Positions 1-14,012 of a stretch of 64,000 bases of DNA are shown in pieces. Below the pieces are notes generated by a model. The model made no database searches and was not told the DNA's origin. It was given only the letters and a program-made list of their open reading frames with translations. The position numbers were made by a program, and so were the translations under genes. The stretch is from Zychaea mexicana. Taxonomy: Eukaryota > Mucoromycota > Mucoromycetes > Mucorales > Lichtheimiaceae. The first letter of the stretch is position 1; every line of letters starts with the position of its first letter. The stretch is from the NCBI RefSeq assembly GCF_025766255.1, contig NW_026516723.1:219697-283696 (forward strand), read 5' to 3'.

Positions 1-1083
1 CGTTCAGCAAATCACGTGTTGATACTTTGCGCCCGTACATTTTTGCGTTTGCATCGAAACGTTCGATAATGACCGAACCCTCCAGGGACACCCCGGCAAA
101 AAGACCACGCGTTCTGCTATACGAATATACGGCTGAGACGCTCTTAAGTGAAGCGGCGCCTGATGCTTCGGCGTTTCGACCAATAGGTCCAGCGGCCACT
201 AATGCGATATGTTGTCAGTTGATACTTAGTAACGACGTTGTTGATATGGCTTTGTGTGTGTTTTCATACAATACCTGAAACGTTGCCGCCCAAAGTAATG
301 CTACCATGATGCATGAACGTCTTAACGGCGGCGGCAGTGTTCAAAACCATGACAAAATCCGTTAACTCAGCACCTGATGAAGATGACAGATATCGGTCAG
401 CATTGCTGTCCTGTTTCTCCGTTCCACTCTATCACAAATAATTCAAGAAAACACGTACCAACTTGACCTCCAAATCCCATACCGCCTGTCATGATAGCTG
501 CAGGTGCAGACCATGCTAAATTGAATTCAATAGAAGGTTGCTGTCAGATAAGTCTCCCATCTGTAATTTCTTGCAGTGTCCCATATCTGGTGAATATAAC
601 TCACATCCGTCAGGAAGTCTATCAACAAATATCGACTATTAGTCACTTCAAAACAAAAGAAATAATGATGGGAATATCCTTCTTTTCGTTGCGTTACCTG
701 GAAATCACCAGACCCGAACCAGCTCTACCAGAGAAAAGAAAGCCTGCCTTGAGGACCGTAAAGACTGCGAGACCTTTGGCTTTTGCTAGAATTGAAGGTG
801 GGATAATTTTATCCAACCCCTGTCCCGGATCTAGGTTTGCGTTAGCTCTGACTCCCTTTCTTTTGTTGTCAAGTCCTTTGAACCTTACCAATGAACCCAT
901 TCAGAATGCGGGAAGCCTTGCGACATTCCGCTAAAGGTGGTACACTTTAGTGAGCTTATTGTTCCGCAACTTTTCCGTTTATCCCGGGGAAGGGGGAATA
1001 GTACACACACGCGTGTGTCGTATGCCAGTTCACTCCTTACATGCAAGACTCGAGGGTAATGGATTGTTAATTTGAAATGACAT
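1..1083 (-). CDS. Ysc84/Lsb3-type SYLF-domain actin-patch protein (partial, 3' end off the left edge)
   Basis: Seven exons are read on the minus strand: 1041..1083, 889..930, 698..830, 605..618, 459..515, 275..373 and <1..198. All joins keep frame. The product opens MSFQINNPLPSSLASECRK and carries the SYLF hallmarks DPGQGLDKIIPPS, GLAVFTVLKAGFLFSGRAGSG and AAGPIGRNAEA. In the Ysc84/Lsb3/SH3YL1 family this domain binds phosphoinositides and F-actin at endocytic patches, and an SH3 domain usually follows. Any SH3 part would lie beyond the window. The start at 1083 is chosen because the next residues match the family N-terminus. Exon 4 is only 14 nt and encodes LPDG. The 5' flank of about 430 bp separates it from the SCP2 gene on the same strand. 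Family assignment is firm. Splice joins are inferred from sequence only. Confidence 0.9.
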
Positions 1084-1513
1084 TTAAGCTCGGTTTTCTA
1101 AGAATAGCAGGAGAAGGGAAGAAGAAGAAGAAGAAAAAAAGAATCCAAGACCGAGGGAAAATATAATGCGCGGCTGCCGGATAAAGAAAAGCCAAGAGCT
1201 TTTTCCGGGTGCATTCGTTTTTTATTTCCACCATCGAATATTCTCCGCTTAGTCTCTGTATGCTTTGCGGATTCAAGCCGCACAGACCCGCTTTTTCTTT
1301 GTTGCTGGTCTTGGCTGACCACTTTATGCTATGGCTGCGCTGTTGACTCGGCAGCACCTACTAGGCGGTAGGTAAATTACTTTAGACACTTAAATGGTAA
1401 GGCCGCGCAAGTGCATTTCAACAAAAACATGCCAAGACAGAATTGTTTGCTTCTTTTCATTTACTATTTTCATGGCATTCAGGTACAACAAACACAATGG
1501 TCGCACAGCTTTA
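1084..1513. other. Intergenic spacer, presumed promoter of the SYLF gene
   Basis: 430 bp between the SYLF start and the stop of the SCP2 gene, both on the minus strand. It contains a purine-rich GAAGAAG tract near 1118–1140. I see no gene or clear motif. Confidence 0.6.
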
Positions 1514-2260
1514 TTAGAGTTTGCTTGCTGTGGTAGACAGGCCAAACAAATGCTCGTTTCGTTGAACAAACTGCATTGCGCGCTAAATTAAAACATAAGA
1601 GTCAGCTAATATACACGATGATGTGGGGGCGGCGGGAGATAGATACAGCGATGATGCGCTTGTTACCTCACGACCACCGGCCTTTTCAAACAACTTCTCG
1701 AGACGCTGAGCCAGCACCAAGTCGCCACGCACTTTGATACGACGTGCCGTGTATGCCTTTACACCTGTTAAGCTACAAATGCATAGTCATAAATGCCGAG
1801 TCCTTCTTATATGTTGATAAGTGGCTTGCCTGCACTATTGGATAGCGTCCTTACCCTCCTGCAACAAAGTTCAGCACATCTCCATCTTCAACTTGCAGCT
1901 TGACAACAGGCACTTTTTCCCCGCTAGCCTGTCGTGACGCTTGCTTCAGCTTTGTGATTACCGGCTTGATTCTATTTCCTATTTGTATTTGTATAGCATG
2001 TTGTTATTGATAATGGAAACAAACCTCTCTCTTTTTATAACACTGGCAATGTCCCTTTTACCTTGGAATAAAAGGTACCACGTTGCGGCAGGCTTTTTTC
2101 GTCTTGTCACGTTGAGGATATACAGTCCGTTCAGGTTTGGCCAAAGAGCAGGGTCGTCCGACAACTGACGTTCCAATTCTGGAAACATCAAGTCAGATAT
2201 CAGTTGTCGTGGTGGACGAGGAGCCTTTTTCGGTGCTGCTGGGTCGAAAAATGAAGGCAT
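1514..2260 (-). CDS. Small SCP2-type sterol/lipid carrier protein with peroxisomal SKL signal
   Basis: Four exons on the minus strand (2062..2260, 1855..1978, 1667..1772, 1514..1582) give 165 aa. The N-terminus is MPSFFDPAAPKKAPRPPRQ. The middle holds an SCP2-like fold, visible as GLYILNV, AATWYLLFQG, VPVVKLQVEDGDVLNFVAGG, LTGVKAYTARRIKVRGDL and AQRLEKLF. The last three residues are SKL, a canonical type 1 peroxisomal targeting signal. SCP2 domains bind fatty acyl-CoA or sterols in a hydrophobic tunnel. Stand-alone fungal forms are peroxisomal and linked to beta-oxidation. The last exon supplies the SKL end and keeps frame, which supports this splice model. A plain SCP2 domain rather than a thiolase fusion is present. 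The exact ligand cannot be told from sequence. Confidence 0.88.
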
Positions 2261-3283
2261 AATAAGTGTTCCCTGAAGAAGACAGAGGAAAAGAGAAGAA
2301 GTTCTTGCTTCTCAACCCACACAAAAAAAGGGGGTGATTTTTTCTTCTGCAAAGGACGATAAATTTATGCAGGTTTTCCCGTCCGATTCGCTGAGAAAGC
2401 CATGTGCTTTTGTAGGGGCAGGTGTGAGAACCTTACCCAACAAACAATGTACTTTAGCAAATATCCACCAGTGCCAGATAGATATCGGTCGACATAATTG
2501 ACTTGTTGGCATAGTAGAGTCAACCATCCTCTTTACTCAATAAAAATTTGTTCTTGCCTCCTACATTGAGACCATGACATGATCCTCTACCACAGTGATT
2601 TACTTCTACCTCTTTTTATCACTATGATGCATTTTTGTAGCGAAAAGGAGTAGTTATGAATGATACTCGTAAATCAAAGAATATCGACAGAATAGCATCA
2701 AGTCCAATCACTTGAATCCTTAATTATTATCAGTAGGTTATAAGTCACAATGTTTTTAAGATGTTTAAGAGTAGATTTTTATGCCTCACAACCTTGTTGA
2801 ATCCCAAGGATGCTACGCAAAAGTCCACAGTAATGATCATACGATTTTACCACAAAATAAACAAGTGTATTATATAACCTGTTTTATCTCTTTTTAGTCT
2901 ACAGTATGGGTGCGAAAAATTGTCAAAGGCAAAACAAGCTACTGTGCTTCATTTGTGTGATTTAGCTCACGATTATCGTTTAGTTTATGTAACATGCCAT
3001 GGTGATAGGATCCGGCATCAGTTAGACTACAACTACACAAGCACTTGTTTGTCCACTTCCATGTGTATGACCTTATTATTGTCATGTGTTTTTCTTCTTT
3101 ATATCTGCGCAAAGCAACTCAACATATACGTTGCTCTGAAAATTTAGCGCTAACACTACTGCTTACACTTTTTTTTGAAAAATAAAATTTGTTAGTTTAA
3201 GAAGAAAAAGGGTAGCACTCTATGCATAAAATATCCATCTACATAAAGTGGGTAGCCAATCAGTCGCCAATAATTATAATATA
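2261..3283. other. Intergenic spacer between the SCP2 gene and the P450
   Basis: About 1.0 kb of AT-rich DNA upstream of the SCP2 start and downstream of the P450 stop. Only short unsupported open frames are present. Nothing recognisable was found. Confidence 0.6.
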
Positions 3284-5605
3284 TCAAATAAGGCAATCAG
3301 AACGTTCAACGAAACGAAGTCGTGACTTGAGAGGTTTCACAATGATTCCACCATCATAACAGTTGTCCAAGTCCGGATATACAGGCCTTTCCTTTTCATC
3401 TAGTGGAGGTACAATGGTCGAAGTTGCAAAGACCCGTACCCAGATATGAAACATTTGCACTTCAGCCTAGCGTTGACGTCAAAAGTATCACCGTTACGAA
3501 GCGAATACATGTAAGAAAGAAGTCAGCAAAGCCCACTACCTCTATCATCCTTCACGAAGAAGAGAAGCACCCTTTTCCCCGGCTCCATATATAATTTACC
3601 AAGTGCACACCTGGACACATTCGTCTATGATGCCAACAGTGTTCGATAAATAAGGCTATCATTCTTATTTCATCTCGTCATCAGTACTAGTTTCGGTCTG
3701 TCACTAACCTTCCCCAACAAAACATGAACTGATCGCGTTTTTCAATACTAGCATTTACTGAGATGTGTAGCTGGTGCGACAGGTCATCCATGAAGCGCTC
3801 TGGCATAAATATCTCTGGTTTGTTGTAATTCTCTGCACTGCGAGACATTGTATACGTATTACTCAAAACATTTTTGTTGGAAATATTTGTGGCTACATGT
3901 ACTGATGAATGCTGACAGTAATATGTGCATTAAGTAAACTTACAATTTTGTGTAGACTCATGTGGGATAACAATGTGTGCAGTCGGCCTGTATCGGATGC
4001 ACTCCGTTTGTGTGGAAATTAAGGAAGGAAACTCTTCCCGCTCATCGTAAACCGGCAACCGCTGGTGTTTTCTGATAAAAGAGTCAACTTCTTCTTGAGT
4101 ACGCTTTTGGGTATCAACATGATGACATAAAACTATAAAAGCCCAAGAGATGGTAATAGGCGTAGTATCACCACCAGCGTTTAGCATGTCAGCTACAATT
4201 CACAAAAAGTATTTATAGAAAGTAGACTGTCACCAACAGTGATACACATTTTTCCACCGCAGCATTCATCCCGACACTTTTCCGTAAATCCAATTGTGCC
4301 TTACACATAGTAACAAGTATATCCTCATATTCAAATTCGTTGGTCTTGTACATCTCTTTGACAAAACATGGTGCATCGCTCTCCAGTGCTTCCTTGATCA
4401 GACGTCCCACCAGCGGATCTCTCTTGTCTTTAAATATAATCAGCCATGTCCTTTTCACTACGCATATAAAGATTAAGCATCTTTGTGAACGCCGGTAAAA
4501 AGCTGCGGATGTTCTCTTGTGATGCACCCCATTCCATGGTTGTGTCGAGTAGCTCGAGTACGGACTCAAATAAGGGATCGTCGGGCGAGGCAATAGTCCT
4601 GCCAAAGCATGTTTGTATGATCACATTGACAGAAGCAAGTCTTAAATCCTTGACAACGTCAACACTTTCACGTTCGACTGTTCGCTTCCGCAAAAGCTCT
4701 GAGACTCCTGTTGCCTCTCGCTCAATTGTACTAGCTATGCGTTTGACGCTTTTAGGTGCCAATACTTCTTGCGCTGTTAACATACAAGATACATTGTACA
4801 TGTTAAAACTCTTCCGTTGCTAAATACTTGTTTTACGTTTTCATTTAATAACACTTACTGATAGCACGACATTTTTTCCAACGCTTATCTGGATTCGTAA
4901 ATGCCGGTCCTCTATAGTGATTAGCATTAATATGTGTATATAACTGCGGTTACGCTGGTTCAAGATGATATTTTTTACAGCAATAAAAGAATGCCAGCTA
5001 TCTTTAGTACCGAGAATTCAATGCTTGATACTTGAACAAAAAAATGATTGTACGGGCGTCCAGCAGTAATTGATCCTTTTGAGTCTAAGAATACCGTTGG
5101 CAATGTATTTATCACCGATAACTATCCATGATTTGACACCCATGTTTAAACGAAAAATGGGACCTAAAGAAAAGTCCTCTGTCAGGTTATTTATCTGTGC
5201 AGGTCTTGTGATGGTCACAATCTCTTCTCCTCTGTTATTTCCAGCCATTATGGTACCGTATTTGGCATGCCACTCATGAAACTTGGGCCCAGATAAACAT
5301 TTGGACATTTTAAAAAAGTGACCTATATCGTATATATCATTACCGCTAAATTTTTGTTGCCTGGTATTTTAATCATCTGTCAGGCGCGTTTGTTTCTTAC
5401 CAAAATAAGGCAGACTTCCAGGTAGGCATGGGACTTCCCTCAATCCTCTCGAAATTGATTTCCTGTATGCTCTTCGAGATAGAAAGGTAGAGTATAATTC
5501 CCACAGCAGCAACACAGCAGCTGCCGCTGTTGAAGTCAGCGTTACTGATAGATGACGTCTTTTTAATATGGGTATAATAAACTGAATAATAGATGTCGTC
5601 TGCAT
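3284..5605 (-). pseudogene. Cytochrome P450 monooxygenase with two apparent frameshifts
   Basis: Nine exons on the minus strand: 5401..5605, 5257..5322, 5032..5163, 4859..4943, 4305..4773, 3944..4192, 3709..3892, 3600..3624, 3284..3466. The product has an N-terminal membrane segment, a proline-type hinge (CLPGSLPYFG), the I-helix AGGDTT, the K-helix ECIR (ExxR), PERF as FMPERFMDD, and the heme loop FCWGRRMCPG with its cysteine ligand. This is the layout of an ER-anchored fungal P450. The reading frame breaks twice with no usable intron: near 5091–5100 (between KYIAN and VFLDSKG) and near 4431–4440 (between DMADYI and FKDKRD). All catalytic motifs are intact, so this is either a young pseudogene or two sequencing/assembly errors. 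The CYP family and substrate cannot be named. The 25-nt exon at 3600 carries RRMCPGVH. Confidence 0.8.
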
Positions 5606-6538
5606 TTGAGGATACGATTAAAATGACTGGAAGAAAAAGAGAGTAGTAAAGAAACAAGAAGAGTATATTAGTGGAGAGACAAAGGAACTAGCTAACTTTT
5701 AAAGGCTTGCAAGATAAAGAGTTATACTTTAGAGAAAAGTGCATGCATCGAATCTATAGGCCTGCATATGCATGTGATCATAAGATAGTTTTTCATATAG
5801 AAGGAGACGCCTGAAACCCAAAAACCCCCAAGGTGCATTTATATTTGTAGCATGTACACAGAAAACTGCAATGGTCACCTCTCTCCTACTGATATCAATA
5901 AAAGATATAGCATTATAGAGTGAAATTCTGCCATCGCTAATAAAAAGTAGCGCGTTACTGATGGTTCTAACATAGATAATACTGCATAACGTAATAGCAG
6001 CAAGGAATAACTTGAAATATAGTGTAATATCTATTTTCGTAAACAGATACAAGAGCTGTATAAAACAGTGCAAGTGGTTACATACGCCAACAACAAAAAT
6101 GCATGTAAAAGAGAATATGGCAATCGTTTAATGGCGCTTTGATGTATATAATCAGAGTCATAACTGTGGTGATCAAGTAGCTGATACCAATAGCTGTTGC
6201 AGTGGTAGATCACACGTTTTTCCATTTACACCGATCTATCCAGTAGAGCTTAGGGATCAACGCTTATTCATTGCAGAGAATCAAATTAAGATAACGACTT
6301 GTAGGGCAATAATCAAGAGGGAGATTAACATCCACTCTACTTATTAGAGTGTCATGCCAGTGGAGACTCGAGATAACCACACCAATTTCCCAGCTGGTTG
6401 CAAAGCAGGGACTGACCAATCAAATGGTGTCACACAACGGACTTCCGTGGCTCCACGTCTTTTGGTTCCGTCGCGTACGTAGAAGCCTCCCCTTCTTTTC
6501 TTAACCTCGATACCACTCTATCTTGTAGTGCTGTTGCC
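5606..6538. promoter_or_regulatory. Divergent intergenic region between the P450 and SEC23
   Basis: 933 bp separate the start of the P450 (minus) from the start of SEC23 (plus), so both promoters must lie here. AT-rich. I see no gene. A (C/T)-rich leader directly precedes the SEC23 ATG at 6539. Confidence 0.55.
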
Positions 6539-9463
<2,925 letters not shown>

Positions 9464-9828
9464 AATGAATGTATGATCAACAACCCTCGACTCAAAAAAA
9501 AAAGGATATAGATAGTCACCTCTTCTTTCCACCAACACTTTTAATACTTTTTCTCCTTTCTTTACATATTATATATCACTATTTCTTTCATTCTCTTTGG
9601 TGGCTACCCGTGTAATATGCATTCGCTACAAACAAACCTGTTGAATACGACCTATATCTGCATTTATTTCAAGTGAGGAAGACAGCTGTGTGCCTCTCTA
9701 AATATCCATATATTCGACCAATGAGCGGGCGGCTTTTAAAATCGATGGCTTGTCACTCACACACTGCCTGTATAAACAAGTGTCGGCTCCGCTGTCTTCT
9801 TTTCCCAACCAAATAAAAAAAAATCATA
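9464..9828. other. Spacer between SEC23 and the mitochondrial S7 gene
   Basis: 365 bp containing the SEC23 3' UTR and the promoter of the S7 gene. A CCAAT motif followed by a GC-rich patch lies at about 9718–9734, roughly 100 bp before the S7 ATG. No gene is seen. Confidence 0.55.
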
Positions 9829-10392
9829 ATGGCCAGCACCATGTGGCAATCCCTACGCAAGGGCAGCGCCGCCCTCTTCAGCATTCGCTCATACACAACT
9901 GCCGCAGCCCCCGTTATCACAGAAGCAGCCGTACCAAAGCTCGAAACGCACGTTCCAAACAATGAATTAGTGAGCCAGCTTGTCAATACCATTATGCGCG
10001 ACGGCAAAAAAGCACGCGCACAACGACTTGTCAGCGATAGCATGAAGTGGTTAGAGAAAAAGAACAGTGTTGCCGATCCCTATGGCATGCTCAGCGAAGC
10101 CATTGAATCAGCCTCGCCATTATTAAAACTCACAACCACAAAAAAGGGCAGCAAAGCGATCCATGTCCCTACGCCCTTGCGATTACGCCAACGACGTCGA
10201 CGGGCGATTGTTTGGATGCTCGAATCCGCCAAAAAGCGACCTGAAGCGACCTTTGAGCAACGATTTGCGGCAGAAGTTTTCGATGTTATTCAGGGAACGA
10301 GCCCGGCGCTCCAAAAGAAGGCTCAGATTCACAAGCAGGCCTTGGCCAACCGTGCAAATGCACAAGTCTCATACAACACTCAGTCGCGATAG
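9829..10392 (+). CDS. RSM7: Mitochondrial small ribosomal subunit protein uS7m
   Basis: Single exon of 187 aa. The first about 35 residues (MASTMWQSLRKGSAALFSIR, then SYTTAAAP) are basic and hydroxylated with no acid residue, a typical mitochondrial presequence. The rest is ribosomal protein S7: NELVSQLVNTIMRDGKKARAQ, SPLLKLTTTKKGSKAIHVPTPL, RRRRAIVWMLESA and the C-terminal KKAQIHKQALANRANA. uS7 nucleates assembly of the 3' major domain of small-subunit rRNA. The length matches mitochondrial or bacterial S7 rather than the cytosolic uS7 (RPS5). The start at 9829 is the first ATG after a leader of A-rich DNA and opens directly into the presequence. The absence of introns is in contrast to most neighbours. 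Confidence 0.95.
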   Translation: MASTMWQSLRKGSAALFSIRSYTTAAAPVITEAAVPKLETHVPNNELVSQLVNTIMRDGKKARAQRLVSDSMKWLEKKNSVADPYGMLSEAIESASPLLKLTTTKKGSKAIHVPTPLRLRQRRRRAIVWMLESAKKRPEATFEQRFAAEVFDVIQGTSPALQKKAQIHKQALANRANAQVSYNTQSR

Positions 10393-10683
10393 ATTTCTTT
10401 TCCTCACACCACCCCACACACGCGTACACTCTCACCCACACATGCACAAAGACAATATATACTCACGTTATTAAAAAAAAGAAAAACACTCAAATTTGGT
10501 TGTATAAAATAATTATAATAAAAGGCTTATTAGATATCAATACTAACGGCTTGGATGAAATCGACTTGGTTGTATATACTTCGAGCGCCCGTCTATATCC
10601 ATGGTGACAGTAAACAGCAGTTGCATTATAGCTAGGCAATTGAGGATAAACATAATGAACTTGGAGGTTACAGTACAGTATCG

Positions 10684-11900
10684 TTACAATTCTTGCCGAT
10701 TTCCAGTTGCTCCGTTACTTGATTCTGCTGGTCTGCTTGCTGTTTCCACTTTTTTGCCTTTGTCGGTGTTCAATTGCTCCATGTACATGTACGCGTTGCG
10801 GTTGGCACTAGACCATCGCTCCGGTACGCCCTTTTCCCGGAAAATCAGTCTCCTGCGCGTGTCTCTTTGGAGCTGGCCGACCCGCGACAGAACCATATAG
10901 CGCTGATATAGAAATGATATTATCCACGCGATCCGCTTCACGATGGCCATCGGTTTTTTTGGCAGGCTTTTTTGTGCGACTCTTTTCTTAGCCTGCCTCA
11001 TTCCTTGGCTCGTTCTTCGATATTTTTTCTAGCTTCATCTTCTTTGGCTATCCTTTCACGTCCCTTGCGTTCCTTCTCCGTGCCACCTTTTGGTACGTCG
11101 GTTTTGGTACCTTCTTACCATTGGTCGATGACTAAAAAAATGACCTTGCATTTCGTCCGAGGTAAAGATATCCATCAGTTTGATCCCCATCTTGGCCACT
11201 TTCATGCGTGCGTTGTCCGACAGTTCTTTGTTTCGTTCGGCCAGCAATTTGGCGCTTTCGGCAAAAGAAAACCCGTGCTGGCGAGTTTGGTAATGAAGCT
11301 GTACACCGTAAAGGCTCTGCCTTTTTTGTTACTGCCACACAAGTACATCACAATCCGAGCTAGACTGTCTGGTTGTGATAGCTCCAGAGCGACCTTATAA
11401 TTGTGTACGCATCCGAGAACATCTCCCCAGGTCATCCGAATGGAGTTGCCCAGGTGCCTTTTCCAAAACATGTAGACCTCAACTGGCAGCTCTTGCTTAA
11501 AATAATCGAGTTTCGGGGTCCTTCTGCCGTTGCTTGGACCCTCATAAAATGTTCCAATCGTTCAAAAAGGACTTTTAGGTCATTAATTTTGGTCGCAAAC
11601 TAGCAGCGATAGTCTCCAGCCGTGGAAAGACGAACCACTTGACATCCTCAGTAAAGTACGTTTTACGGTGGGGATCTATGTTTCTGCGGTATTCTTCAAG
11701 GAGGTTCTGGAGGCTATTTTGTGCTTTGATGCTGATGTTGATGATGTCAACGATGATAGCTTCATTAATCAACGAAGTTTTGGTTAACTTTTTTTGCGTT
11801 TTTCTTGTCTTCATCTGATTTAGCTTGAGAATATCGGCTAGTGTAGCTCTTCTCATAGTACGTTTTCAGGTCCAAATGATTTTTGACGAGTAGCTCGATG
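10684..11900 (-). pseudogene. Multiply frameshifted coding relic, unknown family
   Basis: Read on the minus strand from 11900 downward, coding-like protein continues across several frames. A segment ending EDKKNAKKVNQNF shifts to one with YFTEDVKWFVFPRLETI. A further segment contains DYFKQELPVEVYMFWKRHL, another LLAERNKELSDNARMKVAKMG, and a basic tail starting at 11001. Frame changes occur without splice sites, and in-frame stops interrupt it. This pattern suggests an old gene or a transposon-borne protein that has decayed. I do not recognise the family. Its position directly beside the hAT-like element fits a repeat-rich, gene-poor island. It could instead be several unrelated chance frames, so confidence is moderate. 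Confidence 0.4.
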
Positions 11901-12132
11901 ATGCCACTTTATTATAGCAATTAAATAAAAATGAAACACTTTTTCTTTGATTAATTTAAGATGTGTTCCTTTCCTATGTAAATAACAACACTCCTTCTTT
12001 TATAATACTACTTTTCTCCTCTTTACTAATTATGTTCGGTATGAGTAATATGGCGTTGTTAAATTGTGATAATGCTTTCAATTCTTTTCTCTGACACTTC
12101 AATCAGTACTGCACTATGATCATTGCTATGTG

Positions 12133-12140
12133 ATGCCTAC
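12133..12140. repeat. Left 8-bp target-site duplication of the hAT-like element
   Basis: ATGCCTAC immediately before the left end of the element. The identical 8 bp follow the right end at 13009–13016. Confidence 0.9.
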
Positions 12141-13008
12141 TAGGGGTCGCAATCTGACCCGCGGGTTAAGGACGGGTCAATGGGTCGGGTTGATGCTTTT
12201 CTGACCCACAGGTCAACCTGTCTAACCCTTGACCTGACCCGTTGACCCGTTGTGACCTATGTATACATATAAAGATATAATGATATACTTGTATTTAAGT
12301 AGTCAATCTTCTTGCTAGGAAGCATCATCATTATATTAAAGATGTAGTTGTCAATATGTCTGCCATATAGCTATAATATAAAATGTACTTATACTCTTTT
12401 TATTGTGGGATTATATTTTATATTCAAGAGTATAAGTCAAGTAAGCTATAAACAATTATGTAAAAAAGGAGTAAAGAAGTAGCAATAGTACAATGAGAAC
12501 GGACAAAGAGGGTGGCAGTAATAAGAGACGAGATTTGACAAGAGACTGAAAAGGAAAATTGAGAAAAGAAGAACGAAGGAAGAAAGAAGAAGTGAAAAGA
12601 AAAGGGAAAAGGGAAAAAGATTAGGGGTATAATATAGGGAAGTCGATTTTCAACCACACTTTAACTATTATGCTTCTTTCTTTAATGCATGTCAGATGTA
12701 AGGAGCCTGAGCGAACTCATTTATAATGGCACAAAACCCTTTACCTTTAGAAATAATCACACAAAATGTAGCTGCTGTTGCTAGCACTACTAGGAATTTG
12801 TGTGCCATCAACTTAGAGAGCTGTGTATGTATATATATAGAGTTTTGTACTTCTAGTACTCAAGTTCAGGTTGATTAACACTTTCCTTCATCACTATATC
12901 AAAATCAGTCTTGACCTGTCAATCCGATTTTTGACCTGTTGCATTGAACAGGTCGGGTCAGGTCAGTGTTTTCTTAACCCAACCCAACCTGTCCAATTGC
13001 AACCCCTA
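12141..13008. mobile_element. Non-autonomous hAT-like DNA transposon (868 bp)
   Basis: The ends are inverted repeats of 13 bp, TAGGGGTCGCAAT at 12141–12153 and ATTGCAACCCCTA at 12996–13008, differing at one position. Perfect 8-bp duplications (ATGCCTAC) flank both ends, as expected of hAT transposases. hAT termini typically start with C/TAGGG. Sub-terminal DNA on both sides is packed with GACCCG/GGTC/GACCTG words in both orientations (12157–12260 and 12913–12993), resembling transposase-binding repeats. The interior is AT-rich with a purine-rich stretch (12490–12620) and contains no transposase frame, so an enzyme from elsewhere would be needed to move it. The superfamily call is an inference from the duplication length and ends. 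Confidence 0.88.
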
Positions 13009-13016
13009 ATGCCTAC
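13009..13016. repeat. Right 8-bp target-site duplication of the hAT-like element
   Basis: ATGCCTAC, identical to 12133–12140. Confidence 0.9.
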
Positions 13017-13312
13017 TTCATTTATTTATTCTATAAACTTCTTGATTTTTATATCTTCTTTTTATATTTTAGTTTATCTAAGACATCTTTTAGTGATTTA
13101 GTATTTTACTTTAAAATTATATCTATTATATTTTCTCTTATTTTTATTAATCATAGGTCTTCTTTATACAAACCTAGCACTTTTTGATTTATTTAAAAAT
13201 AAAGTATAAATTAATAAATAATAATATTAATATTAATATTAATAATAATATAATAATAATTCATAATAATATAAAACGCTATTATATGTACAAATTAAAG
13301 ACCAACAACTCG

Positions 13313-13385
13313 GCCTTGTTGGCGTAGTGGTTATCGCGTCTCCTTTACACGGAGAAGGTCTCCGGTTCGACCCCGGAACGAGGCT
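13313..13385 (+). tRNA. tRNA-Val (anticodon UAC)
   Basis: A full cloverleaf can be drawn. The acceptor stem is GCCTTGT paired with ACGAGGC (13313–13319 with 13378–13384). The D arm is GCG/CGC with A14 and GG in the loop. The anticodon stem is TCTCC/GGAGA around the loop TTTACAC (anticodon TAC, 13346–13348). The variable loop is 5 nt. The T arm is TCCGG/CCGGA around TTCGACC. The anticodon reads valine GUA/GUG codons. The internal B box GGTTCGACCCC is perfect. No intron. The discriminator base at 13385 would be T, while A is usual for valine. A short T run follows directly. Confidence 0.93.
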
Positions 13386-14012
13386 TTCTGTACTGTAGTA
13401 CATTCGAATCCAGCATTCGGAGTTACGATTTTTTATTTGCCGTGGTTAATGGTTGGGTATACGTATTTCCGATAATATTTTTAGTACGACGTCTTGTATC
13501 TCCTTGACTTACTACGTCGCTACCCTTTTGCTAAGCAGTCGTCATTATGCTCAGACGTAATACTACCATACATTACACTACTATTACTCATAGCAGCCTC
13601 AGTGTTTTATAATCACATCTGCAGTAGCTTTAGAGAACATATAATAAACTTGGATAATTTCATAATAAAAAAAGGGGTATCTATGATTATCCTAACTAGC
13701 CATTCTGTGGTTACTTTGTGGTCTTATTCTCTTTGTAGTCTCTCTATCTTATACGAAACCATAGTAGGATACATTTCTATTTTTTTTTTTGAAACTTTGT
13801 TTGGGATAAGGATACACTAAATACTATCATAGCCAGTAGAAAAGAGAAGAAAACGGATAGAAGAGTATGTAGATAGTGAAGTGATGATGATGTTTATTTC
13901 GAACGATTTGTAAAGGTACACAGCACAGTGAAGTCTAATTTCTGTTGCTTTTCTCGATTTCGAGGTCTGAAGCTTTTTGGGAACTGTTTAACTGTAGGTA
14001 ATAACATGATTC
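13386..14012. other. Spacer downstream of the tRNA
   Basis: AT-rich, with only a weak frame at 13494–13820 that has no recognisable protein. Nothing supported. Confidence 0.5.
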
